Shown: positions 1 to 6,775 of the stretch, in pieces
Numbering within the stretch: position 1 is the first letter of the stretch
How the letters are laid out: each line of letters opens with the position of its first letter
From: Betaproteobacteria bacterium
GTDB lineage: Bacteria > Pseudomonadota > Gammaproteobacteria > Burkholderiales > Rhodocyclaceae
Length of the DNA stretch: 9,421 nt
Assembly (NCBI GenBank): GCA_028868235.1
Contig: JAGWUW010000068.1
Span: forward strand, 1-9,421
Reading direction: 5' to 3'
Translations under genes and position numbers: made by a program
The notes under the pieces: model-generated
Databases searched by the model: none
Told to the model about the DNA's origin: nothing
Seen by the model: the letters and a program-made list of their open reading frames with translations, nothing else

Positions 1-164
1 CTGCCAACATCTCGTTTAACCTTCTTAAGGTTGCAGCGGGCGACAATCTGACAGTCGGTCCCATCCTGCTCGGAGCGGCCAAGCCGGTTAACATTCTGAC
101 GCCGACCGCTACTGTTCGCCGCATTGTGAACATGACCGCGCTCACTGTGGTAGATGCGGGCTAA
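1..164 (+). CDS. maeB: NADP-dependent malic enzyme, C-terminal end (partial)
   Basis: This is the last 53 codons of a gene that begins before the window; the frame runs from base 3 to the TAA at 162-164. The peptide carries ISFNLLKVAAGDN, VGPILLGAAKPVN and a final RRIVNMTALTVVDAG. These match the end of the phosphotransacetylase-like domain that closes large MaeB-type malic enzymes, which decarboxylate malate to pyruvate with NADP. In that family the C-terminal domain is regulatory (acetyl-CoA sensing in E. coli MaeB) rather than catalytic. A stand-alone phosphate acetyltransferase is the alternative, but the ending is much closer to MaeB. No hairpin terminator follows the stop, only T-rich sequence. 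Confidence 0.82.
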   Translation, partial: ANISFNLLKVAAGDNLTVGPILLGAAKPVNILTPTATVRRIVNMTALTVVDAG

Positions 165-266
165 GTTGTTGCTTTAATTTGTTTTTGTATCTATTTATTT
201 TTATTGAAAATTCTGCATCTCCTGCTAAACTGCGATAAAATTGCCTCGATTGGCAGGAGGTGTTGA
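165..266 (+). promoter_or_regulatory. AT-rich spacer with candidate sigma70 promoter and Shine-Dalgarno for pbpG
   Basis: This spacer is strikingly AT-rich (about 170-245) compared with the GC-rich genes on both sides. A plausible sigma70 promoter is TTGAAA at 204-209, a 16-base gap, and TAAACT at 226-231. A second -10-like box, TAAAAT, lies at 236-241 but has no good -35 at the right distance. The Shine-Dalgarno AGGAGGTG at 255-262 sits 4 bases before the pbpG ATG at 267 and fixes that start. The promoter call is by eye and uncertain; the ribosome binding site is strong. Confidence 0.45.
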
Positions 267-1361
267 ATGAAGCAAAAATTGAAGGCGGCCTTGATGGTCG
301 GTGCCGTGCTGGGACTATGTGCGCAGGCACCTGTGTTTGCGGCGCAGGCTAATACTGCAGAGCAAAATACCCCGAAAAAGACGGCAAAAAAGGCGACTGT
401 CGCTGCCAAATCGGGTGCTCAGCCGACTAGCAAGGCGGCAGCTAAAGGGCAGAAGGCCAAGACTGCTGCCGCCAAGTCCTCGACTAAACATGCCGCGGCG
501 GCACAGTCCCGTTCGTCTGCCAGGAACTCCCTCGTGGCAGGCAAGCCTGCCGCCAAACCCGCACGCCACGTCGCCATGGAAATGGACGGCGATCCGCGTC
601 GCCTGGCTCTTTATTCCGCCTCGGCACTCGTTGTTGACCAGAACAGCGGCCAGCCCCTGCTTGAAAAGCAACCGGATGTCGTGGTCCCTATCGCCTCCAT
701 TTCCAAGCTGATGACCGCGATGGTCGTGCTCGATGCCAAACTCGATCAGCAGGAAGTCATCACCATCGGTGAAGAGGATGTCGATGGATTGAAGGGAACG
801 CGCTCCCGTCTGCCGGTCGGCACGACGATGACCCGTGAAGCTGCCATGCTGCTGGCCTTGATGTCCTCCGAAAATCGTGCTGCCCACGCTCTTGGACGTC
901 ACTACCCGGGCGGGCTGCCAGCGTTCGTCCAGGCCATGAACAAGAAAGCGCAGGCTTTGGGCATGTACAACTCCCGGTTCGAGGAGCCGACCGGCCTGTC
1001 GAGCAATAATGTGTCCACCGCGCATGACCTGGCCCGCATGGTAGCCGCTGCTGCGCGCTACCCAGAAATCCGCCAGCATTCGACGACGGCCGAGGCGAGG
1101 GTGGAACTGAACGGACGCGTCCGCGATTTCCACAATACCAATGCCTTGGTCCGCAGCGACAACTGGGAAATCGGCGTCTCGAAGACCGGCTATATTTCGG
1201 AAGCTGGTCGTTGCCTAGTTATGCAGGCTCGGGTGGCCGACAAGCCGGTCGTTATCGTGCTGCTCGACTCGGTCGGCAAGATGACTCGTGTTGGCGACGC
1301 GCAGCGGATCAAGCGCTGGATGGAAAGTGCATCACTGGTGGCGGATCGCCGAAAGGCATGA
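267..1361 (+). CDS. pbpG: D-alanyl-D-alanine endopeptidase (PBP7-like, peptidase S11)
   Basis: This is a periplasmic low-molecular-weight penicillin-binding protein of the S11 serine peptidase family, expected to cut D-Ala-meso-DAP cross-links in peptidoglycan. All three active-site motifs are present: SxxK as SISK (residues 144-147, nucleophile Ser144), SxN as SEN (201-203) and KTG (306-308). Residues 1-26 look like a signal peptide, with a basic start, a hydrophobic core and an AxA-type cleavage site near APVFAAQA. At 364 aa it is longer than E. coli PBP7 (about 310). The excess is a low-complexity Lys/Ala/Ser-rich linker at about residues 28-102, between the signal peptide and the catalytic domain. 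The start is set by AGGAGGTG at 255-262. It is transcribed alone and ends at a strong hairpin. A DacA-type carboxypeptidase is less likely because the C-terminal amphipathic domain is absent. Confidence 0.87.
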   Translation: MKQKLKAALMVGAVLGLCAQAPVFAAQANTAEQNTPKKTAKKATVAAKSGAQPTSKAAAKGQKAKTAAAKSSTKHAAAAQSRSSARNSLVAGKPAAKPARHVAMEMDGDPRRLALYSASALVVDQNSGQPLLEKQPDVVVPIASISKLMTAMVVLDAKLDQQEVITIGEEDVDGLKGTRSRLPVGTTMTREAAMLLALMSSENRAAHALGRHYPGGLPAFVQAMNKKAQALGMYNSRFEEPTGLSSNNVSTAHDLARMVAAAARYPEIRQHSTTAEARVELNGRVRDFHNTNALVRSDNWEIGVSKTGYISEAGRCLVMQARVADKPVVIVLLDSVGKMTRVGDAQRIKRWMESASLVADRRKA

Positions 1362-1377
1362 TCGCTTCGATATGAAG

Positions 1378-1403
1378 AAAAGGCCGCGTCGAGCGGCCTT
1401 TTT
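1378..1403. terminator. Bidirectional intrinsic terminator between pbpG and the iclR-family gene
   Basis: A perfect inverted repeat pairs AAAAGGCCGC (1378-1387) with GCGGCCTTTT (1393-1402) around the loop GTCGA. The right arm runs into TTTTT on the + strand, and the left arm reads TTTTCTTC on the - strand. It therefore works as a rho-independent terminator in both directions. It starts 17 bases after the pbpG stop and lies 35 bases beyond the iclR-family stop. Confidence 0.9.
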
Positions 1404-1437
1404 ACTATTTTGGGGCGGAAGGATTCGCGACGTCTTG

Positions 1438-2226
1438 CTACTTGCGAGTAGGGCTGTAGCCGAGTGCCTGTGAAACCGCGTCAGCTGTTTTCCTGACCTG
1501 TAGGGCCCAGTCTGGATCATGGCGATCAGCAGGGGCGGAAACTGACAGTGCGGCGACGATGTTGCCTTCATCGTCGTGAATCGGTGCGGCGACGCACTTA
1601 AGGCCGAGTTCTGCTTCTTCGTCGTCGTAGGCAATCCCGTGGCGGCGCACCTTGTCCAATTCCTTCTCGAGGGCAGCTAGGGTGGTTAGCGAGCGGGGAG
1701 TCTTGCCGGGCAGGCCTGTGCGCTTGGCATAGTCGCGAACCTTCTGGGGGCCATCAGTAGCCAGAAAAAGTTTGCCAAGGGATGTCAGGTGAAGCGGTGC
1801 TCGGCCGCCAACCAGATAAACGACGCGAACCAAGGCGCGACCGGAAGAGGTGCGTTCGAGATAAACGATTTCATCGTCGTGCCGGGTACCAAGGTTGATT
1901 GCTTCCCCGATGCGTTCGTGCAGTTCCTGCATGAATGGTAGAGCGACTTCGCGCACATTGATGCGTGATTTGACGATGTTGCCGAGTTCAAGGAGGCGGA
2001 TACCGAGTCGATAAGTACCGGCGTCTTGACGTTCGACAAAGCGGGCATTGCACATTGCTGCCAGAATGCGATGCGCTGTCGACGGATGCAATTCGGTGGC
2101 GAGAGCCAATTGTTTCAGGCTGGCGGCATCGGGTGACGCGGCGAGCGCGTCGAGCAACGACATCATGCGCTCGATGACCTGGATCGATCCGGGGGCTTTA
2201 CCGGATCCGCTGGCAGCTTCAGACAA
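1438..2226 (-). CDS. IclR-family transcriptional regulator
   Basis: The 262-aa protein has the usual IclR layout. An N-terminal winged helix-turn-helix occupies about residues 15-75 (IQVIERMMSLLDALA leading in, then LKQLALATELHPSTAHRIL with the recognition helix around 48-56). An effector-binding domain fills about 85-255, with family features such as LTSLGKLFLA and GLKCVAAPI. IclR-type proteins are dimeric regulators that respond to small organic acids. The start codon is TTG at 2224-2226, backed by AAGGA on the - strand (bases 2233-2237) six bases upstream; no ATG lies upstream of the HTH. The gene is divergent from lutA with only 71 bases between them, so control of the lut operon, probably with autoregulation, is the natural inference. 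The effector cannot be read from sequence. Confidence 0.88.
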   Translation of the reverse strand: MSEAASGSGKAPGSIQVIERMMSLLDALAASPDAASLKQLALATELHPSTAHRILAAMCNARFVERQDAGTYRLGIRLLELGNIVKSRINVREVALPFMQELHERIGEAINLGTRHDDEIVYLERTSSGRALVRVVYLVGGRAPLHLTSLGKLFLATDGPQKVRDYAKRTGLPGKTPRSLTTLAALEKELDKVRRHGIAYDDEEAELGLKCVAAPIHDDEGNIVAALSVSAPADRHDPDWALQVRKTADAVSQALGYSPTRK

Positions 2227-2297
2227 CTGGATTCCTTTATTGGTGTGGTTTGAGTAGCATTAGCCACTTCTATTTTCTTGTGCGGCGCAATATTAGC
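2227..2297. promoter_or_regulatory. Divergent iclR-family/lutA control region
   Basis: This 71-base spacer must hold the promoters of both divergent genes and probably the IclR-type operator. The motif ATTAGC occurs at 2259-2264 and 2292-2297, and TAGCAT at 2255-2260 and 2294-2299. The two overlap at each end of the stretch in front of lutA, so they may form a spaced site. A weak rightward promoter could be TTGAGT (2250-2255) with TATTTT (2271-2276), but the 15-base gap is short. I found no clean 15-base palindrome of the classical IclR type. The regulatory role is inferred from gene arrangement. Confidence 0.4.
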
Positions 2298-3029
2298 ATG
2301 CGCGTAGCCCTCTACGTTACCTGTCTGGTGGACCTGATGCGACCTTCGGTCGGCTTCGCTTCGCTGCGCCTGCTTGAAGCGGCCGGCTGCGAAGTGATTG
2401 TTCCGGAAGCACAAACTTGCTGCGGTCAGCCGGCGTGGAGCGCGGGTGATCGTGACCTGGCATCTGATCTTGCCAGAAAGGCGATTGCCGAATTGGAGGG
2501 CTACGACTACGTAGTGATCCCTTCCGGTTCGTGCACCGATCAGATCTGCAATGTCTATCCGCAACTGCTGTCTGGCGACTCGCTCTGGGGGGGGCGTGCC
2601 CAGCGTCTGGCTGAGCGGACCTACGAATTGACGACATTTCTGGCCGACGTTCTAAAAGTGTCGACGGTTCCCAGTGAATTCGATGGCAGCGTGACTTATC
2701 ACGACTCATGCAAAGGGTTGCGTACCCTCGGCATCAAGCAGCAGCCACGCGAATTGTTGCTGCGCACCCCGGGGGCGGCGATCAAGGAAATGGCAGATTG
2801 CGAGGAGTGCTGCGGCTTTGGTGGGGCTTTTTCCGTAAATTTCAGTGAGGTGTCCACGCGTATCGTCGATCGGAAATGCGATTCGATTGCGGAGGCAGCG
2901 GCCGATGCGGTTGTTGGCGGCGACCTCGGATGCCTGCTGAACATCGAGGGACGCTTGCGCCGGCGAGGTGACGAAACGACGCGCGTGTTGCACATTGCCG
3001 AGGTGCTGGCTGGCGGGGAGGAGTCCTGA
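2298..3029 (+). CDS. lutA: Lactate utilization protein A, (Fe-S)-binding CCG-domain subunit
   Basis: This 243-aa protein is the LutA/LldE/YkgE subunit of the LutABC complex, which oxidises L-lactate to pyruvate and passes electrons to the respiratory chain. It contains two cysteine-rich CCG domains. The first has Cys9, Cys41-Cys42-Gly43 (QTCCGQPAWSAG) and Cys79 (PSGSC). The second has Cys138 (YHDSCKG) and Cys171-Cys172-Gly173 (ECCGFGG). Such domains bind iron-sulfur clusters, as in heterodisulfide reductase HdrB. I chose ATG 2298 because MRVALYVTCLVDLMRP is the normal LutA start. An in-frame TTG at 2250 would add 16 atypical residues. No Shine-Dalgarno is visible before 2298, which is odd for a first gene. 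Its stop overlaps the lutB ATG by one base. Confidence 0.92.
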   Translation: MRVALYVTCLVDLMRPSVGFASLRLLEAAGCEVIVPEAQTCCGQPAWSAGDRDLASDLARKAIAELEGYDYVVIPSGSCTDQICNVYPQLLSGDSLWGGRAQRLAERTYELTTFLADVLKVSTVPSEFDGSVTYHDSCKGLRTLGIKQQPRELLLRTPGAAIKEMADCEECCGFGGAFSVNFSEVSTRIVDRKCDSIAEAAADAVVGGDLGCLLNIEGRLRRRGDETTRVLHIAEVLAGGEES

Positions 3030-4465
3030 TGTCGGCTGCGAAGCATTCGCAGGCCATGCACTTCCATGCACGAGCTGGCGAGAATGTGCGTAACCCCGTC
3101 TTGCAACGAGCCCTGCAGAAGGCCAAGCCACTGTTTGTCGGCAAGCGAGCCAAGGGCATAGCAGCGCTGGCAGATGACGGTCTAGAGTTTGAAATGCTAC
3201 GCACGGCCTGCGAGGGCATACGTAATCGGACCCTGGCTGATCTTGATGTCTGGCTCGATATTTTCGAGGAACGGGCCATAACGAGCGGTGCTGAAGTGCT
3301 GTGGGCGCGTGATGGTGAAGAGGTCGGGCGGCTGGTCGTCGATATCGCTCGCCGCTACGGTGTGACCAAGGCGACCAAGTCGAAGTCCATGCTGTCCGAG
3401 GAGGCGCATCTCAACGAGGTATTGGCTAAGGCCGGTGTCCGGCCGGTGGAGACCGATCTCGGTGAATACATCGTGCAGTTGGCTGGCGAAACGCCGTCGC
3501 ACATCATCGCTCCGGCGGTGCACAAAACCATCGAGGAAATCGAGGCGTTGTTCGCCAAGGAGCATGGTCGTCCCGTTGAAACGCGTACCTCGGCGGACAT
3601 TCCGGATATGACGCGCGAGGCGCGCGAAGTGCTGCGCCAGCATTTTCTGAGCGCCGAAATGGGTATTTCCGGTGCCAATTTTCTGATCGCCGAAACAGGT
3701 ACCGCGGCCCTAGTCACCAACGAAGGTAACGGCCGCATGGTGACGACCTTGCCCAAGGTGCATGTGGTAGTCACCGGTATCGAGAAGATCGTACCGACCC
3801 TGGAGGATTTTGCGACGCTGATGCGTCTGTTGCCCCGTTCAGCAACCGGGCAGACCATCTCCAATTATGTCTCGCTGCTAACCGGTACCAAGCAGCCAGG
3901 CGACCAGGATGGTCCGGAGAAGACGGTATTCATCCTGGTCGACAACGGTCGCGCCAATTTGCTCGGCTCGCCCTATCAGGACATGTTGCGGTGTATCCGT
4001 TGCGGTGCCTGCATGAACCATTGTCCGGTCTATTTTTCCCTTGGCGGTCATGCCTATGGCTGGGTTTATCCCGGGCCGATGGGCTCGGTATTGACGCCGC
4101 TCTATACCGGTATTGAGAATGCCCTTGATCTGCCGCATGCCTCAACCGGCTGTAACCAATGCGGTAGCGTTTGCCCCGTGCGCATTCCCTTGCCCAAGCT
4201 GATGCACCAACTGCGCGAGGAGCAGGTTGAACGTCACTTACGTCCGTGGTCCGAGCGCTTAGCACTCAAAGCCTGGGCCTGGGTGGCGGGGCAGCCGGTC
4301 CTCTACCGCTGGCTGACGCGGCGGGCTGTCCGTTATTTGAATTGGCTGGCTGACGACGCCGGCCGTATCCGTATTTTCGGCCTTGCGCCAGGCTGGACCG
4401 CCGGCCGCGATCTGCCCGTCGCTTCGGGCCGGACATTTCACGAACTCTACAAAGCAAGAAAGTGA
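3029..4465 (+). CDS. lutB: Lactate utilization protein B, LUD-domain [4Fe-4S] protein
   Basis: This 478-aa protein matches LutB/LldF/YkgF in length and layout. A LUD domain spans about residues 65-300, with the ETGT motif at 222-225. Two ferredoxin-like cysteine clusters follow: Cys322, Cys325, Cys328 and Cys332 (CIRCGACMNHCP), and Cys375, Cys378 and Cys382 (CNQCGSVCP). These hold [4Fe-4S] clusters that relay electrons from lactate oxidation. The C-terminal tail (about 395-478) is the family's usual extension, rich in Trp and Arg. Translation is supported by a strong GGGGAGGAG at 3015-3023, five bases before the ATG. This site may also compensate for weak initiation at lutA. The gene overlaps lutA by one base and the next gene's GTG by four. 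Confidence 0.94.
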   Translation: MSAAKHSQAMHFHARAGENVRNPVLQRALQKAKPLFVGKRAKGIAALADDGLEFEMLRTACEGIRNRTLADLDVWLDIFEERAITSGAEVLWARDGEEVGRLVVDIARRYGVTKATKSKSMLSEEAHLNEVLAKAGVRPVETDLGEYIVQLAGETPSHIIAPAVHKTIEEIEALFAKEHGRPVETRTSADIPDMTREAREVLRQHFLSAEMGISGANFLIAETGTAALVTNEGNGRMVTTLPKVHVVVTGIEKIVPTLEDFATLMRLLPRSATGQTISNYVSLLTGTKQPGDQDGPEKTVFILVDNGRANLLGSPYQDMLRCIRCGACMNHCPVYFSLGGHAYGWVYPGPMGSVLTPLYTGIENALDLPHASTGCNQCGSVCPVRIPLPKLMHQLREEQVERHLRPWSERLALKAWAWVAGQPVLYRWLTRRAVRYLNWLADDAGRIRIFGLAPGWTAGRDLPVASGRTFHELYKARK

Positions 4466-5172
4466 GCTTGAGCATGGAATTTGTCGCCGACGGCCCGATG
4501 GCCATCCCCATGTGGGTCAATGGCCACGCCTTTTTAACGGTCACTCCGGAATTCTTTACCGTGACCAACCCACTGACCGGCGAATCGTTGCGTCGTGTGC
4601 CGTTATGCGGTGCCAGCGAGGCTACGGAGGCCGTGCAGGCGGCGCAAGCCGCTCAGTCGGCCTGGGCGATGATGGGTATGCCGGCGCGCCGGGTCTGCCT
4701 GGGCCGCTTGGCTGATGCGCTGGATCGATATACCGGTCACTTCGCCAAGTTACTGGCACAGGAGTGTGGTTTTGATGAAGCGCGGGCCACCGCTGAGGTC
4801 AGTGAAGCGGTCGACGCCCTGCGTGGCGCGATGGTTGGGGAGACCGGCGTCTTCGGTGTCGTGCTTGATGCATCTCGTCCGCTGGCCGGCTTTGCCGAGA
4901 TCATTGCTCCGGCGTTGATGGCCGGAGCCACCTTGGTGGTCAAGCCGAGTCCAAAGGCACCGTCTGCAGTTTTCGCCTTGTGCGAACTGACCAGTCGCGA
5001 GGATTGGCCGGCCGGCGTGGTTAACTTGCTGCAAGGCGATGCCGCGGCTATCGAAGGGCTGTGTGCCAGTGGTATCGATCGCCTGGTCTATTGCGGCAAT
5101 CCCGTCCTAGGGAAAAAGATTGGTGCCATGGCCGAGGCGGCTGGTAAAAACTTCGAACTGAAGGCCATCTGA
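4462..5172 (+). CDS. Half-length aldehyde-dehydrogenase-like protein, probably not catalytic
   Basis: This 236-aa protein follows the N-terminal, nucleotide-binding half of the ALDH superfamily. It shows WVNGHAF and TVTNPLTGE at the start, GVFGVV (129-134), APALMAGATLVVKPSPKAP (149-167), PAGVVNLLQGD (183-193) and GKKIGAMAEAAGKN (217-230). It stops just before the ELGG segment, so the catalytic Cys and Glu and the whole catalytic domain are missing. The usual PWNFP motif reads DASRP (136-140), with Ser at the catalytic Asn position. About 24 residues between GFDEAR and GVFGVV are also missing compared with enzymes such as GabD. No leftover ALDH sequence follows in another frame. The GTG start overlaps the lutB stop by four bases; TTG 4468 and ATG 4474 are alternatives. 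Only two bases separate its stop from the next gene. The function is unknown: it could be a structural or nucleotide-binding partner, or a relic. Confidence 0.82.
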   Translation: MSLSMEFVADGPMAIPMWVNGHAFLTVTPEFFTVTNPLTGESLRRVPLCGASEATEAVQAAQAAQSAWAMMGMPARRVCLGRLADALDRYTGHFAKLLAQECGFDEARATAEVSEAVDALRGAMVGETGVFGVVLDASRPLAGFAEIIAPALMAGATLVVKPSPKAPSAVFALCELTSREDWPAGVVNLLQGDAAAIEGLCASGIDRLVYCGNPVLGKKIGAMAEAAGKNFELKAI

Positions 5173-5174
5173 GC

Positions 5175-6128
5175 ATGCGCATCGTCCAGCTCGAGAGTGA
5201 ATCTCTGGTCGCCGAAGTGCGACGGCCGGCTTTTCCCCACGAATGGGTAGAGTACGGTAAGACCCTGCGGGAACAGGTTGTCGAGCGGTTGTCGGGGGCT
5301 ACGGTGGCGCTTATTAACAAAGTGCAGATCGATGCCGAGGTTCTTGACCGCCTGCCAGATTTGAAAATGATCGCCGTTGCAGCTACCGGTACCAACTGTG
5401 TTGATCTCGCGGCCTGTAAGGCGCGTGGCATCGTGGTCTCGAATATCCGTGGTTACGCTGTGCATACCGTACCGGAGCACGTTATGGCCCTGCTGCTCGC
5501 GCTATCGCGTAATCTCGTAGCCTGGCGCGAAACGCTCCAGGCTGGCGGTTGGCAGAAATCCGGGCAATGGTGCTTTTTCGATCATCCGATCCGCGATCTG
5601 CATGGGGCGACGCTTGGCCTCATCGGTAGCGGTACGCTAGGCAATGGCGTGGCTAGATTGGCTGAGGCTTTCGGCATGCGCGTGCTGCGTGCTGAACGTA
5701 AGGAAGCGGCGACGGTACGTCCCGGCCATGTCGCCTTTGCCGAAGTGCTGGCGCAGGCCGACGCGATCAGCCTGCATTGTCCGCTGACAGACGACACGCG
5801 TGGTCTGATCGGTGAGGCTGAACTGCGCGCCATGAAGCCCACGGTTCTGCTCATTAATACGGCGCGGGGTGGGATTGTCGATGAATCGGCGCTGATTCGC
5901 GCACTCAAGGAAGGCTGGATTGCCGGCGCCGGCTTCGATGTGTTGACTGTCGAACCACCGCCGGAAGGACATCCGATGGTCGATCCGGCGCTACTGGCCT
6001 TGCCTAACTTCCTCTTGACGCCTCATGTTGCCTGGTCCAGTCGGCCGGCCATGCAGGCGCTGGCCGACCAGTTGATCGACAACGTGGAAGCTTTCGCAGC
6101 AGGTTTGCCGAAGAATAGGGTGGCATGA
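5175..6128 (+). CDS. hprA: D-2-hydroxyacid dehydrogenase, glycerate dehydrogenase/hydroxypyruvate reductase-like
   Basis: This 317-aa protein has the full D-isomer-specific 2-hydroxyacid dehydrogenase fold. A Rossmann motif GSGTLG (151-156) is present, and the catalytic triad is Arg231 (NTARGG), Glu260 (VEPPP) and His284 (TPHVAW). Segments NIRGYAVHTVPEH (90-102) and QWCFFDHPI (131-139) are typical of HprA-type glycerate dehydrogenases. These reduce hydroxypyruvate to D-glycerate, and often glyoxylate to glycolate, with NAD(P)H. The ATG at 5175 is two bases after the upstream stop, with AAGG about ten bases before it; the stop overlaps the lutC ATG by four. Sitting inside a lut operon, it may link 2-oxoacids to the 2-hydroxyacids oxidised by LutABC. 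The exact substrate is inferred from resemblance; D-lactate dehydrogenase activity cannot be ruled out. Confidence 0.85.
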   Translation: MRIVQLESESLVAEVRRPAFPHEWVEYGKTLREQVVERLSGATVALINKVQIDAEVLDRLPDLKMIAVAATGTNCVDLAACKARGIVVSNIRGYAVHTVPEHVMALLLALSRNLVAWRETLQAGGWQKSGQWCFFDHPIRDLHGATLGLIGSGTLGNGVARLAEAFGMRVLRAERKEAATVRPGHVAFAEVLAQADAISLHCPLTDDTRGLIGEAELRAMKPTVLLINTARGGIVDESALIRALKEGWIAGAGFDVLTVEPPPEGHPMVDPALLALPNFLLTPHVAWSSRPAMQALADQLIDNVEAFAAGLPKNRVA

Positions 6129-6775
6129 CGGCAAAGCGCGATATTCTCGGGCGTGTCAGGGGTGGTGTCGGCAAAGGTGATTTCGCCGGCCGGCGGGCTG
6201 CGGCCGAAGCCGTACTCAATGCGCGGCTACGTGGTCCGCAACCGACGATATCCGATGGCCTCATCGAACGTTTCCGCGTTAAGGCAGAAAGTCTTGCAAG
6301 TACCGTGGATGCCGTTAGTGACAGGAAGGACGCTCCGGCTGCTGTGGCGGCATACCTGTCGGCCAATGGGTTGCCCATGCGGGTCGTCGTAGCGCAGGAA
6401 ATCGAAAGCCTCGATTGGTCGGGTTGTGCCATTGTCAGCGCTGCCCGCGGTGCCGTCGATAGCGATCAGGTGGGTGTTACGGCTTGTTTTTGTGCGGTAG
6501 CCGAAACCGGCACTTTGATGTTGCTGTCAGGCCCAGATTCTCCAGCTACTGTCAGCCTGTTGCCGGAAACGCATATTGCGCTGGTCGATACCTCGCGTAT
6601 CGTCGCCACCATGGAGGACGCTTTTGCGCTGCTACGCGCCGAACGTGAGGCTGTGCCGCGCGCCATCAATTTCATCTCCGGCCCATCGCGGACCGGCGAC
6701 ATCGAACAAACCATCGTCCTTGGCGCCCACGGGCCGTGCCGGGTGCATCTGATCCTGATCGGAATCTCATCATGA
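6125..6775 (+). CDS. lutC: Lactate utilization protein C, LUD-domain protein
   Basis: This 216-aa protein is the LutC/LldG/YkgG subunit of the lactate oxidation complex. The LUD domain fills the C-terminal two thirds, with ETGT at 127-130, PETHIALVDTSRIV (148-161) and the closing SGPSRTGDIEQ / LGAHGP block (186-205). The N-terminal 50 residues are basic and variable, as is normal. Its ATG overlaps the hprA-like stop (ATGA at 6125-6128), and its own stop overlaps the next ATG. In most known clusters lutC follows lutB directly; here two enzyme-like genes lie between them. The family is well known, but the role of LutC within the complex is less clear than those of LutA and LutB. Confidence 0.93.
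   Translation: MTAKRDILGRVRGGVGKGDFAGRRAAAEAVLNARLRGPQPTISDGLIERFRVKAESLASTVDAVSDRKDAPAAVAAYLSANGLPMRVVVAQEIESLDWSGCAIVSAARGAVDSDQVGVTACFCAVAETGTLMLLSGPDSPATVSLLPETHIALVDTSRIVATMEDAFALLRAEREAVPRAINFISGPSRTGDIEQTIVLGAHGPCRVHLILIGISS

Noticed and set aside
315..1133. 272-codon open frame on the - strand opposite pbpG
   Set aside because: It lies entirely antisense to a gene with three intact catalytic motifs. Its composition (Arg/Gly/His-rich, no recognisable domain) is typical of a shadow frame in GC-rich DNA.
2250..2297. TTG-initiated N-terminal extension of lutA
   Set aside because: The 16 extra residues do not resemble LutA, while the ATG at 2298 gives the normal family start.
3355..3864. 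169-codon - strand frame opposite lutB
   Set aside because: It is antisense to the LUD domain of lutB with no recognisable domain of its own; this is a shadow frame.
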